Part shown: in pieces, positions 43,280-43,412 of the stretch
Numbering within the stretch: position 1 is the stretch's first letter
Layout of the letters: each line of letters starts with the position of its first letter
Origin: CAINEC01 sp046073825
Lineage (GTDB): Bacteria > Bacteroidota > Bacteroidia > AKYH767-A > OLB10
DNA length: 43,412 nt
Direction of reading: 5' to 3'
NCBI GenBank assembly: GCA_046073825.1
Contig: JBJTMY010000140.1
Span: 1-43,412 of the forward strand
Translations under genes and position numbers: made by a program
Notes under the pieces: model-generated
The model's database searches: none
What the model saw: the letters and a program-made list of their open reading frames with translations, nothing else
Told to the model about the DNA's origin: nothing

Positions 43280-43412
43280 TTATTTTACCTCTACTTTAGG
43301 ATTCCATCGAGTAATCGCCCATTTGGTTTGTTGCACGGGAGTGAGGAATGTCCATGCTACAATACGACTTGATTTATTGCCTTGTGTCATAGCAATAGTT
43401 TTTACTTCTACA
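43280..43412 (-). CDS. C-terminal fragment of an unidentified protein (runs off window)
   Basis: The last 43 codons of a minus-strand gene, ending in TAA at 43280-43282 with no start inside the window. The peptide (VEVKTIAMTQGNKSSR, then IVAWTFLTPVQQTKWAITRW, then NPKVEVK) has a Trp-rich, beta-like character. I do not recognise it with confidence; a terminal RNA-binding or methyltransferase-associated domain is a guess only. Codon use looks like that of its neighbours. Confidence 0.5.
   Translation of the reverse strand, partial: VEVKTIAMTQGNKSSRIVAWTFLTPVQQTKWAITRWNPKVEVK

Overview
The window looks like core chromosome of an AT-rich Bacteroidota bacterium, probably Flavobacteriales. The grounds are a type IX secretion (T9SS) C-terminal sorting domain on a giant surface protein, a fused alpha-beta 2-oxoacid dehydrogenase E1, a TamB-like protein, a topoisomerase IV pair with Bacteroidota-type sequence, a PID-CTERM/exosortase pair, and repeated -7 boxes of the Bacteroidota form TAnnTTTG instead of -10 TATAAT. 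Genus cannot be fixed from sequence alone.

Layout. 1-2961 (minus): fused E1 dehydrogenase, MiaE-like tRNA hydroxylase and the start of an LTA-synthase-like membrane sulfatase, tightly packed. 3074-13287 (minus): two large tandem paralogous secreted proteins; the second carries 15 PKD-like domains and a T9SS tag, the first has no visible tag. 13459-15925: tRNA(CAU), a 59-residue PID-CTERM protein, a terminator, an exosortase, an associated membrane protein, and a convergent sugar transferase. 16096-20493: LysE exporter, lipoprotein, dnaK, and an AT-hook DNA-binding protein. 20647-27062: tamB diverging from tsaD plus a coiled-coil membrane protein. 27067-32246 (minus): parE-parC-RsmB-like methyltransferase operon. 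32439-35211 (minus): an AsmA-like/GT51 glycosyltransferase fusion and a solitary Cas6-family protein. 35402-41533 (minus): rnpB, pgpH, mutL and two rhomboid proteases. 41545-42197: a non-coding stretch full of short repeats. 42198-43412: trpG/pabA, ridA and the end of a further minus-strand gene.

How the genes fit together. Much of the window concerns the envelope: outer-membrane biogenesis (tamB), peptidoglycan polymerisation (GT51), surface adhesins exported by T9SS, an exosortase sorting cassette next to a polysaccharide priming transferase, rhomboids and a c-di-AMP phosphodiesterase. The rest is housekeeping: topoisomerase IV, mismatch repair, tRNA and rRNA modification, RNase P and a chaperone.

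Most unusual points: (1) a Cas6-family protein with no CRISPR array or other cas gene in the window, apparently lacking the usual catalytic-histidine segment and preceded by a hairpin leader; (2) a minimal PID-CTERM substrate whose mature part would be only about seven residues, separated from its exosortase by a strong terminator; (3) an AsmA-like domain fused to a peptidoglycan glycosyltransferase; (4) an AT-hook protein with a probable winged-helix tail; (5) a repeat-rich intergenic region beside rnpB.
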